A DNA stretch of 64,000 bases from Kluyvera cryocrescens NBRC 102467 (lineage in GTDB: Bacteria; Pseudomonadota; Gammaproteobacteria; Enterobacterales; Enterobacteriaceae): assembly GCF_001571285.1 (NCBI RefSeq), contig NZ_BCTM01000004.1, positions 62,001-126,000 of the forward strand, read 5' to 3'. Position 1 is the first letter of the stretch. The number at the start of each line of letters is the position of its first letter. Below are positions 31,358 to 40,206 of this stretch, piece by piece. Under the pieces are notes generated by a model. The model did not search any database. It was given only the letters and a program-made list of their open reading frames with translations, and had not been told where the DNA came from. A program made the position numbers and the translations under genes.

Positions 31358-32173
31358 TTAGCGCGTGAAGCCCGGTCGCGGCAGTTTGCCCATCAGCATG
31401 GTCGGCAGACCGCCGTCGACGCCAATTTCCGCACCGTTGATATAGCCGGATTTATCGCTGAGCAGGAACAGCACCGCGTTAGCAATATCAACCGGCTTAC
31501 CGATGCGCTGGCTGGCGGTGAAGGCTTCGCGGCTTTCGCGTACGCCCGGCTGGGCGTAGTACTCGGCGGTCAGCGCAGTTTCAATCATTCCCGGTGCCAC
31601 CAGGTTACTGCGAATACCGTCCTGACCCCATTCTACCGCCATTTGCTGCGACAGCAGGCCCACCGCCGCTTTACCCGGGCTATAGGCACCGCTCCACGGC
31701 TGCGGAATGCGCCCGGAGATGGAGCCGATATGCACGATGCTGCCGCGTTTGGCGTCGCGCATATCGCGGGCAAATTCGCGCGCGCACAGCAGATAGCCGG
31801 TAAGGTTGACGTCAAGCTGAGTTTGCCACTGTTCGACGCTGATTTCAGCAAGCCCGGCTGGACGCAAAATACCGGCGGCGTTGACCAGCCCGTAGCAGGC
31901 ACCCAGCTGCGAACGGACGCTGTGCGCCGCTTCTTTAATCTGTTCTTCACGAGAGACGTCGCAGGCGACCGCCAGTCGCCGCCCGGGATAGCACTCCAGC
32001 TTGAGGCGCAGCGCTTCACAGCCCTGCGGATTGCGGTCAAGCAGCGCCACGTCGGCACCCTGTTGCGCCAGCGATGTGGCGATGGCTTCGCCAATGCCGC
32101 TTGCCGCACCCGTTACGGCGAACACCTTTCCCGTAAGCCCCAGCCAGTCGTCATGGTGATGTGATTGCGTCAT
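31358..32173 (-). CDS. Short-chain dehydrogenase/reductase
   Basis: A 271-residue SDR. The cofactor motif is VTGAASGIGEA, followed by NAAG, the catalytic Ser in IGSISGRIPQP, and Tyr/Lys in AYSPGKAA. An Asp after beta-2 (LLDRN) favours NAD over NADP. The start was placed at MTQS (32173), which follows GGGGAAAACC; the longer frame covers promoter sequence. It lies at the edge of the flavoenzyme island and could oxidise an alcohol formed by the P450. The substrate is unknown. Confidence 0.8.
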   Translation of the reverse strand: MTQSHHHDDWLGLTGKVFAVTGAASGIGEAIATSLAQQGADVALLDRNPQGCEALRLKLECYPGRRLAVACDVSREEQIKEAAHSVRSQLGACYGLVNAAGILRPAGLAEISVEQWQTQLDVNLTGYLLCAREFARDMRDAKRGSIVHIGSISGRIPQPWSGAYSPGKAAVGLLSQQMAVEWGQDGIRSNLVAPGMIETALTAEYYAQPGVRESREAFTASQRIGKPVDIANAVLFLLSDKSGYINGAEIGVDGGLPTMLMGKLPRPGFTR

Positions 32174-32367
32174 GGTTTTCCCCTTATTATTTGTGTACAG
32201 AAGCCATTGCATTGTCAGACGCTGACAGGGCAAAAGGAATGCACGAACCATAACCAGACGGGGACTTTTGCATGCGATTAGGCGTTACGGTGGCGCGCAA
32301 TAGCGGTGGGGCGGTTTTTACTCTAACCTATTCATTCTTCGTCAAAAGCCCCTAACACCGAGGCCCT

Positions 32368-32976
32368 ATGGATAATCCTGCCGCCCGCGACATCGTACCG
32401 CTTTACCAGCGCCACGCTGCCGCCTTTGCTCGCCTGCGTTCGCAGTCGTTATTTGAACAATTGTGGCTGGATAAGTTTTTGGCCGCCATGGCGCGGCCGG
32501 GGCGAGTGCTCGATCTCGGCTGCGGCAACGGCCAGCCTATTGGCGACTATTTTATTCAGCAGGGCGTTGCGTTGACCGGCGTCGATGGCGCCGAGGCGAT
32601 GCTCAGCCGCGCTCGCGCCCGTTTCCCCGCGCAGCGCTGGCTACAGCATGACATGCGCACGCTGACGCTTTGCGAAACGTTTGACGGTCTGCTGGCCTGG
32701 GACAGCTTTTTCCATCTTACCCAGGACGATCAGCGGCAAATGTTTTCCGTCTTCGCGCGCCACAGTCAGCCCGGTAGCGTATTGATGTTCACCAGCGGCA
32801 CCGGCGACGGTATTGCGATGGGGCAGTTTGAAGGCGAGCCGCTATTCCATGCCAGCCTTGCCCCACAAGAGTATCGACAAAGGCTGGCGGAAATCGGTTT
32901 TACGGTGCTGGAGATGAAGATGGAGGACCCGGACTGCGGCGGGCACACCATTTGGCTAGCAAAAGCGACCGGTTAA
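32368..32976 (+). CDS. Class I SAM-dependent methyltransferase
   Basis: A 202-residue Rossmann methyltransferase. Motif I is VLDLGCGNGQPIG, with an acidic residue at the end of strand 2 (VDGAEAML), and LLAWDSFFHL corresponds to motif IV. The closing CGGHTIWLAKA is the C-terminal strand. The acceptor cannot be told. It is transcribed divergently from the SDR and is not part of the aryl polyene operon. Confidence 0.78.
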   Translation: MDNPAARDIVPLYQRHAAAFARLRSQSLFEQLWLDKFLAAMARPGRVLDLGCGNGQPIGDYFIQQGVALTGVDGAEAMLSRARARFPAQRWLQHDMRTLTLCETFDGLLAWDSFFHLTQDDQRQMFSVFARHSQPGSVLMFTSGTGDGIAMGQFEGEPLFHASLAPQEYRQRLAEIGFTVLEMKMEDPDCGGHTIWLAKATG

Positions 32977-33084
32977 GACCGCGCTGGCCGTTATCGGCGT
33001 TATTCATTCAATAAAAATGCTTAATTATTGCTTTTAGGGACAATAACGCTCTTGACGTATTGCATCTGCTGGCCAAGATATGTA

Positions 33085-33111
33085 TTTTTATGCAAATTAA
33101 TTGCATAAAAA
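33085..33111. promoter_or_regulatory. 27-base perfect palindrome before the amino-acid importer
   Basis: TTTTTATGCAA-ATTAA-TTGCATAAAAA, an 11-base perfect inverted repeat, ends just before the ribosome site of the binding-protein gene. A TTGACG element lies about 30 bases upstream. The position at or after the likely transcription start suggests a repressor operator; the regulator is not known. Confidence 0.6.
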
Positions 33112-33120
33112 GGTAATCTC

Positions 33121-33888
33121 ATGATCAGCAAATGGATGAAAGCCTGCTGTTTGACGGCGGCACTTGTTGCCAGCGGATATGCGGCAGCCCAAACCTACGT
33201 CGTCGGTGCCGGTGGCACCTATCGTCCGTTCGAATTCGAAAACAATCAGAAGCAGTTAGAAGGCTTTGATATCGATATTATTAAGGCGATTGCGAAGGCG
33301 GAAAACTTTGATATCAAACTGATTAATACGCCGTGGGAAGGCATTTTTGCGACGCTGGGATCTGGCGATCGTGACATCATTATTTCCGGTATCACTATTA
33401 CCGACAAGCGTAAGCAAATGGTGGACTTCTCCGCGCCGTATTTCCCTGCGGAACAGTCGATTGTGGTGGCCAAAGATTCCAATGTGAATTCACTCGCGGC
33501 GCTCAAAAATGAGAAAGTTGGCGTCGTGAATTCCAGCACCGGCGATATTGTGGTCTCTGAGGTGCTGGGTAAAAACAGCACGGCGATTAAGCGTTTCGAC
33601 AACACCCCATTAATGCTGCATGAGCTGTTTGAAGACGGCGTGAGCGCGGCGGTGGGCGATGTGGGCGTGGTGAAGTACTACATCAAACAGCACCCGGAAA
33701 AACAGTTCAAGCTGGTGCCGGATGCCAAATTTGAACGCCAGTACTTTGGTATTGCGGTAGCCAAAGGCAATACCGAACTGCAGGAAAAGCTGAATGCGGG
33801 CCTGAAAAAAATCGTTGCCGACGGCACCTACGCCAAAATCTATCAGACCTGGTTTGACGCCGACGTACCTGTATTACCGGCGCAGTAA
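33121..33888 (+). CDS. Polar amino-acid ABC transporter substrate-binding protein
   Basis: A 255-residue periplasmic protein of the GlnH/HisJ family (SBP family 3). The signal peptide ends near GYAAA. Ligand-binding segments include FEFENNQKQLEGFDIDIIKAIAK, DIIISGITITDKRKQMVDFSAPYF and GDVGVVKYYIK. It delivers a polar amino acid or similar molecule to the permease/ATPase encoded downstream. A strong terminator between this gene and the permease should give more binding protein than membrane complex. The ligand is not predictable with confidence. Confidence 0.85.
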   Translation: MISKWMKACCLTAALVASGYAAAQTYVVGAGGTYRPFEFENNQKQLEGFDIDIIKAIAKAENFDIKLINTPWEGIFATLGSGDRDIIISGITITDKRKQMVDFSAPYFPAEQSIVVAKDSNVNSLAALKNEKVGVVNSSTGDIVVSEVLGKNSTAIKRFDNTPLMLHELFEDGVSAAVGDVGVVKYYIKQHPEKQFKLVPDAKFERQYFGIAVAKGNTELQEKLNAGLKKIVADGTYAKIYQTWFDADVPVLPAQ

Positions 33889-33903
33889 CGCTTCTTCTTT
33901 TTT

Positions 33904-33939
33904 ACGGCGATCGCCTATAGGGCCGATCGCCGTTTTTTT
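33904..33939 (+). terminator. Strong intrinsic terminator inside the importer operon
   Basis: ACGGCGATCG (33904-33913) pairs with CGATCGCCGT (33924-33933), followed by a run of T to 33939. It probably lets only part of transcription pass into the permease and ATPase genes. Confidence 0.8.
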
Positions 33940-33951
33940 CAGGGATAAATT

Positions 33952-34716
33952 ATGACGGGATTCCGTTGGGAAATTATCGAGGAGTACGGCCCGCTGTTTG
34001 TCGACGGCGCGATAATGACCCTCAAATGCACCATTATCTGCGTGATCCTCGGCACGCTGTGGGGGCTCACGCTCGGTCTGGGACGGATGGCGAAGGCCGA
34101 ACATGGGCCGTGGAAATACGTTTTGCGTTACCTGGTGCAGTTTCCGGTCCGCTTTTACGTCAGCGCCTTTCGCGGTACGCCGCTGTTTGTGCAAATTATG
34201 GTGGTGCACTTTGCGCTGGTGCCGTTATTCATTAACCCGCGTGATGGTTTACTGGTCACCAGTGGAGTGATGAGCAGCGATTTTGCCCGCGAACTGCGGT
34301 CAAACTACGGCGCATTTTTGTCGTGTATTGTCGCCATTACGCTCAATGCCGGGGCCTACGTTTCCGAAATTTTCCGTGCCGGTATTCAGTCTATCGATAA
34401 AGGGCAGATGGAAGCCGCGCGGGCGCTGGGTTTACCGTGGTGGAAAACCATGCGTAAGGTCATCCTGCCGCAGGCGTTTCGCCGTATTCTGCCGCCGCTG
34501 GGCAATAACGCGATTGCGATTGTAAAAGATTCCTCGCTGGCCTCGGCCATTGGGCTTGCCGATTTGGCCTATGCCGCGCGCACGGTATCCGGTGCCTATG
34601 CCACCTATTGGGAGCCGTACCTGACCATTTCGCTGGTGTATTGGGTGATAACGTTCGTGCTGGCGCAGTTGGTTAATCGTCTGGAAAAGAGGTTTGGCAA
34701 AAGTGATTCACATTAA
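33952..34716 (+). CDS. Polar amino-acid ABC transporter permease
   Basis: A 254-residue HisM/GlnP-type permease with about five helices. [15 protein letters not shown] is the conserved N-terminal segment, and [31 protein letters not shown] is the EAA loop contacting the ATPase. It contains a longer periplasmic loop (about 85-120) than usual. The gene overlaps the ATPase gene, supporting coupling. Confidence 0.86.
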   Translation: MTGFRWEIIEEYGPLFVDGAIMTLKCTIICVILGTLWGLTLGLGRMAKAEHGPWKYVLRYLVQFPVRFYVSAFRGTPLFVQIMVVHFALVPLFINPRDGLLVTSGVMSSDFARELRSNYGAFLSCIVAITLNAGAYVSEIFRAGIQSIDKGQMEAARALGLPWWKTMRKVILPQAFRRILPPLGNNAIAIVKDSSLASAIGLADLAYAARTVSGAYATYWEPYLTISLVYWVITFVLAQLVNRLEKRFGKSDSH

Positions 34717-35425
34717 AAATCTACATAAACACTTTGGTGAAAGCCACGTTCTGCGCGGTATTGACTGCGACATCCAGCCGCAGGAAGTGGTGTGCGTGAT
34801 TGGGCCGTCCGGCTCGGGTAAAAGTACCTTCCTGCGCTGCATGAACGCGCTGGAGACGGTGAGTGAAGGGGAGGTCATGGTCAATGGCTTCGCGGTTCAC
34901 GATAAGAAAACCGATCTCAATAAAATGCGCGAAAGCGTTGGGATGGTGTTTCAGCGCTTCAATCTGTTCCCACACATGAGCGTGCTGGAAAACTTACTGA
35001 TGGCGCCGATGTCGCTGCGCGGCATGGGCCGTCACGATGCGGTGGCCTTTGCCGAAAGTCTGCTGGCAAAAGTCGGGCTGAGCGATAAGCGTGACGCCTG
35101 GCCGTCAAGCCTCTCCGGCGGGCAGCAGCAGCGCGTGGCCATCGCCCGCGCGCTGGCGATGCAGCCGTCCATTATGCTGTTTGATGAACCGACGTCGGCG
35201 CTCGATCCTGAGCTGGTGGGCGACGTGCTGGAAGTGATGAAAAACCTGGCGCAGGAAGGGATGACGATGGTGATCGTCACCCACGAAATGGGCTTTGCGC
35301 GGGAAGTGGCCGACCGGGTTATTTTTATCGATCAGGGCATTATCCAGGAGCAGGGTACGCCGGAGATCATTTTCAGCGCGCCACAAAACCCACGAACGGC
35401 GGCATTTCTCAGCAAGGTGTTGTAA
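34703..35425 (+). CDS. GlnQ-type amino-acid ABC transporter ATPase
   Basis: A 240-residue ATPase. Walker A is GPSGSGKST, the signature [12 protein letters not shown], Walker [13 protein letters not shown], and the switch His in VTHEM. The start is the GTG at 34703: AGAGG lies at a sensible spacing, and the resulting [12 protein letters not shown] matches the GlnQ N-terminus. The TTG at 34694 is too close to the ribosome site. It overlaps the permease gene by 14 bases. A hairpin-forming pair (GGCGATGCC/GGCATCGCC) follows the stop. Confidence 0.88.
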   Translation: MIHIKNLHKHFGESHVLRGIDCDIQPQEVVCVIGPSGSGKSTFLRCMNALETVSEGEVMVNGFAVHDKKTDLNKMRESVGMVFQRFNLFPHMSVLENLLMAPMSLRGMGRHDAVAFAESLLAKVGLSDKRDAWPSSLSGGQQQRVAIARALAMQPSIMLFDEPTSALDPELVGDVLEVMKNLAQEGMTMVIVTHEMGFAREVADRVIFIDQGIIQEQGTPEIIFSAPQNPRTAAFLSKVL

Positions 35426-35476
35426 TTTATCATCGTAGGCGATGCCCATGACTTGTCAGGCAGGCATCGCCGCAGT

Positions 35477-35502
35477 ACCGTTATCAAAGATACGATAACG
35501 GT
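35477..35502. promoter_or_regulatory. Perfect inverted repeat before the YfiH-family gene
   Basis: ACCGTTATC (35477-35485) and GATAACGGT (35494-35502), separated by 8 bases, end 11 bases before the start codon. This could be an operator or an mRNA stem near the ribosome site. Confidence 0.5.
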
Positions 35503-35513
35503 GATGGGTAAAA

Positions 35514-36239
35514 ATGGCCTGGTTCTCTCACTTACTGGCGGACATCCCCGGCGTTCGTCATGCCTTTCTCGATGCGCATGAGTCCGCTGCTTTCGATAAG
35601 TCACGGCTTGTCGACATCAAACAGGTTCACGGCAAAGAGATTCTTCACTTTATCAAACCCACTGAGCAACGGCCCTTAGTTGATGGCGTCGTCACCTCAA
35701 CCGTGGGGGTACCCATCGGCGTCGTCACCGCCGATTGTCTGCCGCTGCTGATGGCCTCACGCGATGGCCAGCATATTGCCAGCGTACATGCCGGGTGGCG
35801 CGGTACGGCTGCGGGGATCATTGCGCAATCGGTTGAGCAATTTGCATCGCTCGGTGTGGCGGCTGATGAGCTTGTGGTGGCCGTCGGGCCGCATATCCGC
35901 GCCTGCTGTTATGAAGTGTCGGCGGAGTTTTACGATGCTTTATTACAGACGCCGGCAAAACGCCTCGTTGAGTCCAACCGGCAATCATTGTTTACCTCCG
36001 TTCCTCATAAGCCTAATGCTCATAGCGCGGCCGCGCGCGAAATAAACGGTCTGTGGTTTGATTTACCGAGATTTAATTTATTGCAGCTGGTGAGTGCGGG
36101 TGTACCGGCTAAAAATATCGAGGTGCTGGAGACGTGTACCTACTGCTCGGCGGAAGCTCTCGACTCATACCGACGAAGAACGCACGTTCCGGCCGCGAAA
36201 TCGCAGCAGATAGCGTGGATAATCAAAGAACAACGGTGA
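35514..36239 (+). CDS. YfiH/PgeF-family (laccase-domain) protein
   Basis: A 241-residue DUF152 protein. Zinc/active-site motifs are present: DIKQVHGKE (His), GVVTADCLPLL (Cys), SVHAGWRGTAAGI (His) and GPHIRACCYEV. Known family activities are purine nucleoside phosphorylase/adenosine deaminase-like reactions and, for E. coli YfiH, editing of peptidoglycan precursors. Its short N-terminus lacks the usual YfiH opening, so it is probably a second paralogue and not the housekeeping copy. It is not obviously linked to the importer upstream. Confidence 0.82.
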   Translation: MAWFSHLLADIPGVRHAFLDAHESAAFDKSRLVDIKQVHGKEILHFIKPTEQRPLVDGVVTSTVGVPIGVVTADCLPLLMASRDGQHIASVHAGWRGTAAGIIAQSVEQFASLGVAADELVVAVGPHIRACCYEVSAEFYDALLQTPAKRLVESNRQSLFTSVPHKPNAHSAAAREINGLWFDLPRFNLLQLVSAGVPAKNIEVLETCTYCSAEALDSYRRRTHVPAAKSQQIAWIIKEQR

Positions 36240-36277
36240 GATAAAGCGGGCCGAGGAGGGATGCCCGCCAGAGGGGA

Positions 36278-36709
36278 TCAATTCAGACGGTCATCGATGC
36301 GGTCACGGGTTTCAGACACGCGATCGCTGCGAGAGTTTTGTCTGTCATCCTGCAGATTCTCAAAACTATCCTGCCGATTATCCTGATTGCCGCGGAAGCT
36401 ATCCTGGCGGTTATCCTGGTTTTCCCTGAAAGCATCACGATGTGCATCAAGGCCTTCTCCAAAGCTGTCCTGGCGATTATCCTGATTTTTACGGAACGTA
36501 TCCTGACGCTGGTCCTGATTATCACGAAAGTTGCTGTGCCGGTCTTTTACCCGGTTATTGATATCATGCACTTGGTTTCTTTCTGACTGATGCCGAGAAT
36601 GCCGCGCATTTTGGTTCTTGTGGTGAATATTATCCAACGTATTTGCCGTTGCAGTACCTATCGTTAGGCTGCCTGCAATTGCGAGAGCGATAACGGTATA
36701 GCTTTTCAT
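36278..36709 (-). CDS. Secreted hydrophilic protein with six 11-residue repeats
   Basis: A 143-residue exported protein of no recognised family. Its signal peptide (MKSYTVIALAIAGSLTIGTATA) is followed by a strongly hydrophilic region rich in Asn, Gln, Asp and Arg, with no cysteine. From codons at 36529 down to 36332 six repeats of 11 residues follow one another, each starting with Phe: the pattern is F-R-x-N-Q-D-N-R-Q-D-S, the third and sixth being diverged. Eleven-residue periodicity favours a regular helix or coiled coil, as in LEA-type protectants. The start is Met at 36709; a Met four codons upstream is possible. Confidence 0.7.
   Translation of the reverse strand: MKSYTVIALAIAGSLTIGTATANTLDNIHHKNQNARHSRHQSERNQVHDINNRVKDRHSNFRDNQDQRQDTFRKNQDNRQDSFGEGLDAHRDAFRENQDNRQDSFRGNQDNRQDSFENLQDDRQNSRSDRVSETRDRIDDRLN
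36332..36529 (-). repeat. Six tandem 33-base coding repeats
   Basis: DNA of the six in-frame 33-base units that encode the 11-residue repeats. Central units are close copies, consistent with expansion by unequal crossover; the outer units are more diverged. Confidence 0.75.
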
Positions 36710-36721
36710 AACAGAGTCCAT

Positions 36722-37312
36722 TGCTGAGAGAATGGGTATAGCTTAAATAGCCGGTTTGCTTTAATCAAAAAGAGAATAGGTCTACATCCGGAGTTATTAT
36801 TTCGGCCATTATTTTGTAAAAAAGTTTTTTCTATGACTGCCATACAGCGGGGGAGGGGATAACGCCCACAGGGCAAGGGATGCGCCGCTGTTTCCCTCTA
36901 TGGAGTTGCGGAAGATGATGCCTTCGATTATCACTGTTGCGAATAGTGAGAATAAATTAAGTGATATTCTAAATAACTGCCATTTTGTTTATTTTTGTAC
37001 GCAATTCAGGTTGGTTTTTAATCTGTGCAGATTATAACCTCTGACCTGCTTATCGTTAGCGGTTAGCTGTTTCTTAGAGACTATTGTTCGCTGATGAATA
37101 AAAATACCCCTGAAAATAATCATAAGGATAATTATCCCCAGCGTAATGATTAGGCGGAAGTTGTATTTCCGCCTGTCCAGAAAATAATGTGAGATAGGTT
37201 TTGTTTTTGGCAGCTAAATTTCATTTATCAAGTTTTATTGCGCCAGAACAAATTACGTATTCATTGAGCCTGTATGGTAGCCGGCCACTCTCATGAGGCA
37301 TACCTTAAAACG
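36722..37312. other. 591-base intergenic region
   Basis: Mostly A+T-rich. It should hold the promoter for the repeat-protein gene on the minus strand. A plus-strand hairpin, AGGCGGAA (37152-37159) with TTCCGCCT (37167-37174), follows a 19-codon frame (MNKNTPENN..., from 37095) with no ribosome site. A small RNA is possible but unsupported. No other gene is evident. Confidence 0.45.
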
Positions 37313-37660
37313 ATGAAATACCTGTTGTTAATTTTAGCTCTACTTTCAGCCCCCGTCTGGGCTTTGGATTTTACGTCTACGATCTTACGTTTGAATTGCC
37401 CATCGCGCGGGCTGGTCGAAATTACGCTACACGTCTATGGCCACGTTTCTGAGCTGTGGAATGGTCATTACGAGGTGGGAGCCGGTCACCGGACGCATAA
37501 CGAAGTCGATCTGGTAAAATTTACCAACGGTGACCAGTTTATTCATAAGCCTCGCAGCGGTGAGTTCCTCTTCCGCTATGCCGGGAAAAAGGCGCTTCAG
37601 CACTGCCATAAGCTGTCTGAAGGCCCACTTACGGCGAAGGCCTTACCCTATCATCATTAA
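37313..37660 (+). CDS. Small exported protein of unknown function (115 aa)
   Basis: I do not recognise a family. It starts MKYLLLILALLSAPVWA, a clear signal peptide, giving a mature protein of about 98 residues with two cysteines (LRLNCPSRG and LQHCHKL), which probably form a disulfide in the periplasm. It is rich in His near the C-terminus (PYHH). The earlier in-frame start at 37274 would put 13 residues before the signal peptide and is less likely. The stop overlaps that of the convergent phosphodiesterase gene. Confidence 0.65.
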   Translation: MKYLLLILALLSAPVWALDFTSTILRLNCPSRGLVEITLHVYGHVSELWNGHYEVGAGHRTHNEVDLVKFTNGDQFIHKPRSGEFLFRYAGKKALQHCHKLSEGPLTAKALPYHH

Positions 37661-39219
37661 ACCATTGGCTGGTTGAGGTTATCGTTGACCCAATCAATAA
37701 ACGCGTCTTTAGGTAACGGTTTGCTAAACAGCCAGCCCTGACCAGAGCGTACCCCGTGGGCAACCAGCCAGTCGCGCTGGTGGGCGCACTCAATACCCTC
37801 AGCCACCATCGACAAATTGAGTGATTTGGCCATCTCAATGATGTGGCCAATCACGTGATTAGATTCGAGAGTATCGATAAAGGATTTATCGATTTTTAGC
37901 GTATCGACCTCCAGATCCTGAAGGTAGCTGAGGCTGGAATACCCCACGCCGAAATCGTCGATATACACCGTGTGGCCAAGTTCGCGGTAGGCCTGAAGGA
38001 CGGGAATGGCCGTTTCAGGGTCGGCAAGATTTCGCTCTGTTAACTCAATAGCAATCTGTTTAGTCGACACCTGCCACTGTTTGACCTGCTGATTAATCAG
38101 CGCGGGCAGTGTTGGTGAATGCAAATCTGCCGCAGCGATATTTATTGAGATATACAAATCCGGATGCTCGGCGAGCCAGCGGCCCATATCGTTAAAGACG
38201 CTGCGCACGATGTATTCGGTCAACGGCCGGATGACGCCCGCTTGTTCGGCAAGATCGATAAAAATATCCGGCGGTAGCCAGCGGCCTTCCGGCTGCTGCC
38301 AGCGAGCCAGCGCCTCGGCACCGATCACCCGACCGCTTTTTAGCTCGACGATCGGTTGATAATGTACGGTGAATTCTCCCTCTTTAATCGCATCAAGAAT
38401 ACGATAGTGGGAGGATTGCAGGCGTCGCACAATGCGCAGCACGATGAAGGTCGCAAGGCCGCTAAGCACCAGGCCAACCGGTAGCCAGAACAGCAGCTGG
38501 TGGATCAAGTTGGCATCAATAGGCGCGGTCGGGGCCCAGGTCAGCAGAATGGCGCCGACCGGCGGTAGCAACTGTTGGCGATATACCATGCCGTTCACTT
38601 CCAGCGTCGGCTGGAAGGTATGCAAGGTGTTTTGCCAGATATGCGGATCGAGCGGATGATTGCTGGCGATCACTCGCTGTCCGCGGGTGCTGATGATCGC
38701 CGCATAGATTGGATATCTTGGATGCGGGAGTACATCGATAAGCGAATCGGGGTCGATCATCGCCATGTATTTTCCGCGGCTAATAGCGACCATATTGTCA
38801 TCCGTATTCAGGTCGTGGCGCGAGGTCAGCCATACGTGATAGCCAGCAGGGGTGACGTATTCCGATCCCGGTACTTTTTCTGACAGGCTGTTTCTGAGCA
38901 TAGTACAGTCGCGATCGGTGTTCTCCAGATAAAAAATGCTCTGAATGTACTGATGGATATACGACACTTTTTGGATCTGCTGCAGATGCTCGGGGCTGCA
39001 GGGAACGCCGTGAAAACCGTTAGCTTCAGCGAGTGCGGTGCGCGCCTGTTGTTTCACCAGACGGGTGCGTTCCAGCACGCTCTCGCTGTAGCTGTCCATT
39101 TCCTGCTTGAACAGTTCGTGGGCCTGACGATGCGCGAGCCAGAGGCTCATAGCAATAGGTAAAAAAATAGAAACGATCAGCACGCTCGTGATGTGTCTGA
39201 CCGGACGCTGCGTGGGCAT
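37657..39219 (-). CDS. CSS-motif EAL-domain c-di-GMP phosphodiesterase
   Basis: A 520-residue membrane enzyme. A helix at about 10-30, a periplasmic CSS-type domain to about 235 with cysteines in GVPCSPEH and DRDCTML, a second helix (about 240-265) and a C-terminal EAL domain. The EAL domain looks intact: AEALARW, ELTERN, IDDFGVGYSSLSYL, LKIDKSFID, EGIE and GQGWLFSKP. Related enzymes such as PdeC are switched by the thiol/disulfide state of the periplasmic cysteines, linking them to Dsb proteins. It should degrade c-di-GMP and favour motility over biofilm. Confidence 0.88.
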   Translation of the reverse strand: MPTQRPVRHITSVLIVSIFLPIAMSLWLAHRQAHELFKQEMDSYSESVLERTRLVKQQARTALAEANGFHGVPCSPEHLQQIQKVSYIHQYIQSIFYLENTDRDCTMLRNSLSEKVPGSEYVTPAGYHVWLTSRHDLNTDDNMVAISRGKYMAMIDPDSLIDVLPHPRYPIYAAIISTRGQRVIASNHPLDPHIWQNTLHTFQPTLEVNGMVYRQQLLPPVGAILLTWAPTAPIDANLIHQLLFWLPVGLVLSGLATFIVLRIVRRLQSSHYRILDAIKEGEFTVHYQPIVELKSGRVIGAEALARWQQPEGRWLPPDIFIDLAEQAGVIRPLTEYIVRSVFNDMGRWLAEHPDLYISINIAAADLHSPTLPALINQQVKQWQVSTKQIAIELTERNLADPETAIPVLQAYRELGHTVYIDDFGVGYSSLSYLQDLEVDTLKIDKSFIDTLESNHVIGHIIEMAKSLNLSMVAEGIECAHQRDWLVAHGVRSGQGWLFSKPLPKDAFIDWVNDNLNQPMV

Positions 39220-39394
39220 CGATAATCCTTAACGATCGAGCGAGAGGTGTGGGACTGAATTGGGCGTGGATTATAGAACCGGGAAACCATTGAGGCTATA
39301 TCAATATAAAGATTGTACCTATTATCAGATTATTCAAATAGGAATCAGGTTAAAAATACTCCATAAGGATTAACCTGGTTGGCAAATTAAAGAG

Positions 39395-39415
39395 AGGGGG
39401 ACATTTTGTCCCCCT
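39395..39415 (-). terminator. Terminator of the DEH reductase/symporter operon
   Basis: AGGGGGAC (39395-39402) pairs with GTCCCCCT (39408-39415) around ATTTT. Read on the minus strand it lies 15 bases after the reductase stop and is followed by CTCTTTAATTT. Confidence 0.7.
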
Positions 39416-39429
39416 GCCGATTCTGATGT

Positions 39430-40206
39430 TTACGGTGCCATCTGGCCGCCGTTAACATCAAGAATTTGCCCTGTGATATAACCACTGCAGGCATGTGAGG
39501 CGAAGAACAGGAAAGCCGGCGCGACTTCTTCGGCGTAGCCAAAGCGGCCCATTGGAATGCTGGCGGCAATCTTTTCCCGCAGCGCATCGCTTTTGCCATC
39601 ATGGAAAGCGGTGTCGATAGTGCCCGGCGATACAATGTTGAAGCGTATTCCATCCGCCGTAAACTCTTTCACCCAGTTGCGGTGAATGTCATGCAGCCAC
39701 GCTTTAGAGGCTGCGTAAATTCCGGCACCGACGCCGCCGCCTTCACGCCCGGCGATGGAACCCGTGCTGATCACGCAGCTGGTCTCCTGACGTGCTTTCG
39801 CCGAGGCGCGTAAATGCGGGATGGCAAATTTCGTCATCATCAGCGCGGACCGCGCGTTAAGATCCATGACGCGTTCGTAGAATGCGTCATCAATGGCCTC
39901 CAGATTGGCGCGCCCACCTAGCCCCCCTGCGTTGTTTACCAGCACATCCAAACCGCCAAAGCGAGCGACGAAGTCTTCAACCAGCCGACGGCATTCATCG
40001 GTACGGGTAATATCGGCCTCGAAAAACTCGACCTCGGCATCATTTTGCCGCAGTAATGCTAACGTCTCTTCCAGCTCTGGCGAAGGCGCGTGACTATTAA
40101 TTCCCACTTTGGCCCCTTGCCTGGCGAACGCTTGGGCGGCGGCCAATCCCATTCCGGCAGTGGAACCGGTGATCAATACGCGCTTATTTTTCAGGTCGGT
40201 AAACAT
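39430..40206 (-). CDS. DEH reductase-like SDR (alginate pathway)
   Basis: A 258-residue short-chain reductase. Motifs: ITGSTAGMGLAAA for the cofactor, NNAGGLGGRANL, catalytic Ser in ISTGSIAGREGGG, Tyr/Lys in IYAASKAWLHDIHRNW. As I remember it, this closely resembles the A1-R enzyme of Sphingomonas, which reduces 4-deoxy-L-erythro-5-hexoseulose uronate (DEH, the alginate monomer product) to 2-keto-3-deoxygluconate. The start is the ATG at 40206 after AGGGAGCAACT; it overlaps the symporter gene by 23 bases. Its place beside a PL17-like lyase supports the role. Confidence 0.8.
   Translation of the reverse strand: MFTDLKNKRVLITGSTAGMGLAAAQAFARQGAKVGINSHAPSPELEETLALLRQNDAEVEFFEADITRTDECRRLVEDFVARFGGLDVLVNNAGGLGGRANLEAIDDAFYERVMDLNARSALMMTKFAIPHLRASAKARQETSCVISTGSIAGREGGGVGAGIYAASKAWLHDIHRNWVKEFTADGIRFNIVSPGTIDTAFHDGKSDALREKIAASIPMGRFGYAEEVAPAFLFFASHACSGYITGQILDVNGGQMAP

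Noticed and set aside
32368-32976. Possible aryl polyene methyltransferase
   Set aside because: It lies 16 kb from the ape operon among unrelated genes; motifs identify only a generic class I methyltransferase.
36332-36529. Tandem 33-base units considered as a CRISPR or non-coding satellite
   Set aside because: Units are contiguous, without spacers, and keep the reading frame of a protein with a signal peptide.
37095-37154. A 19-codon frame followed by a hairpin
   Set aside because: No ribosome site; could be part of a small RNA, but nothing in the sequence proves it.
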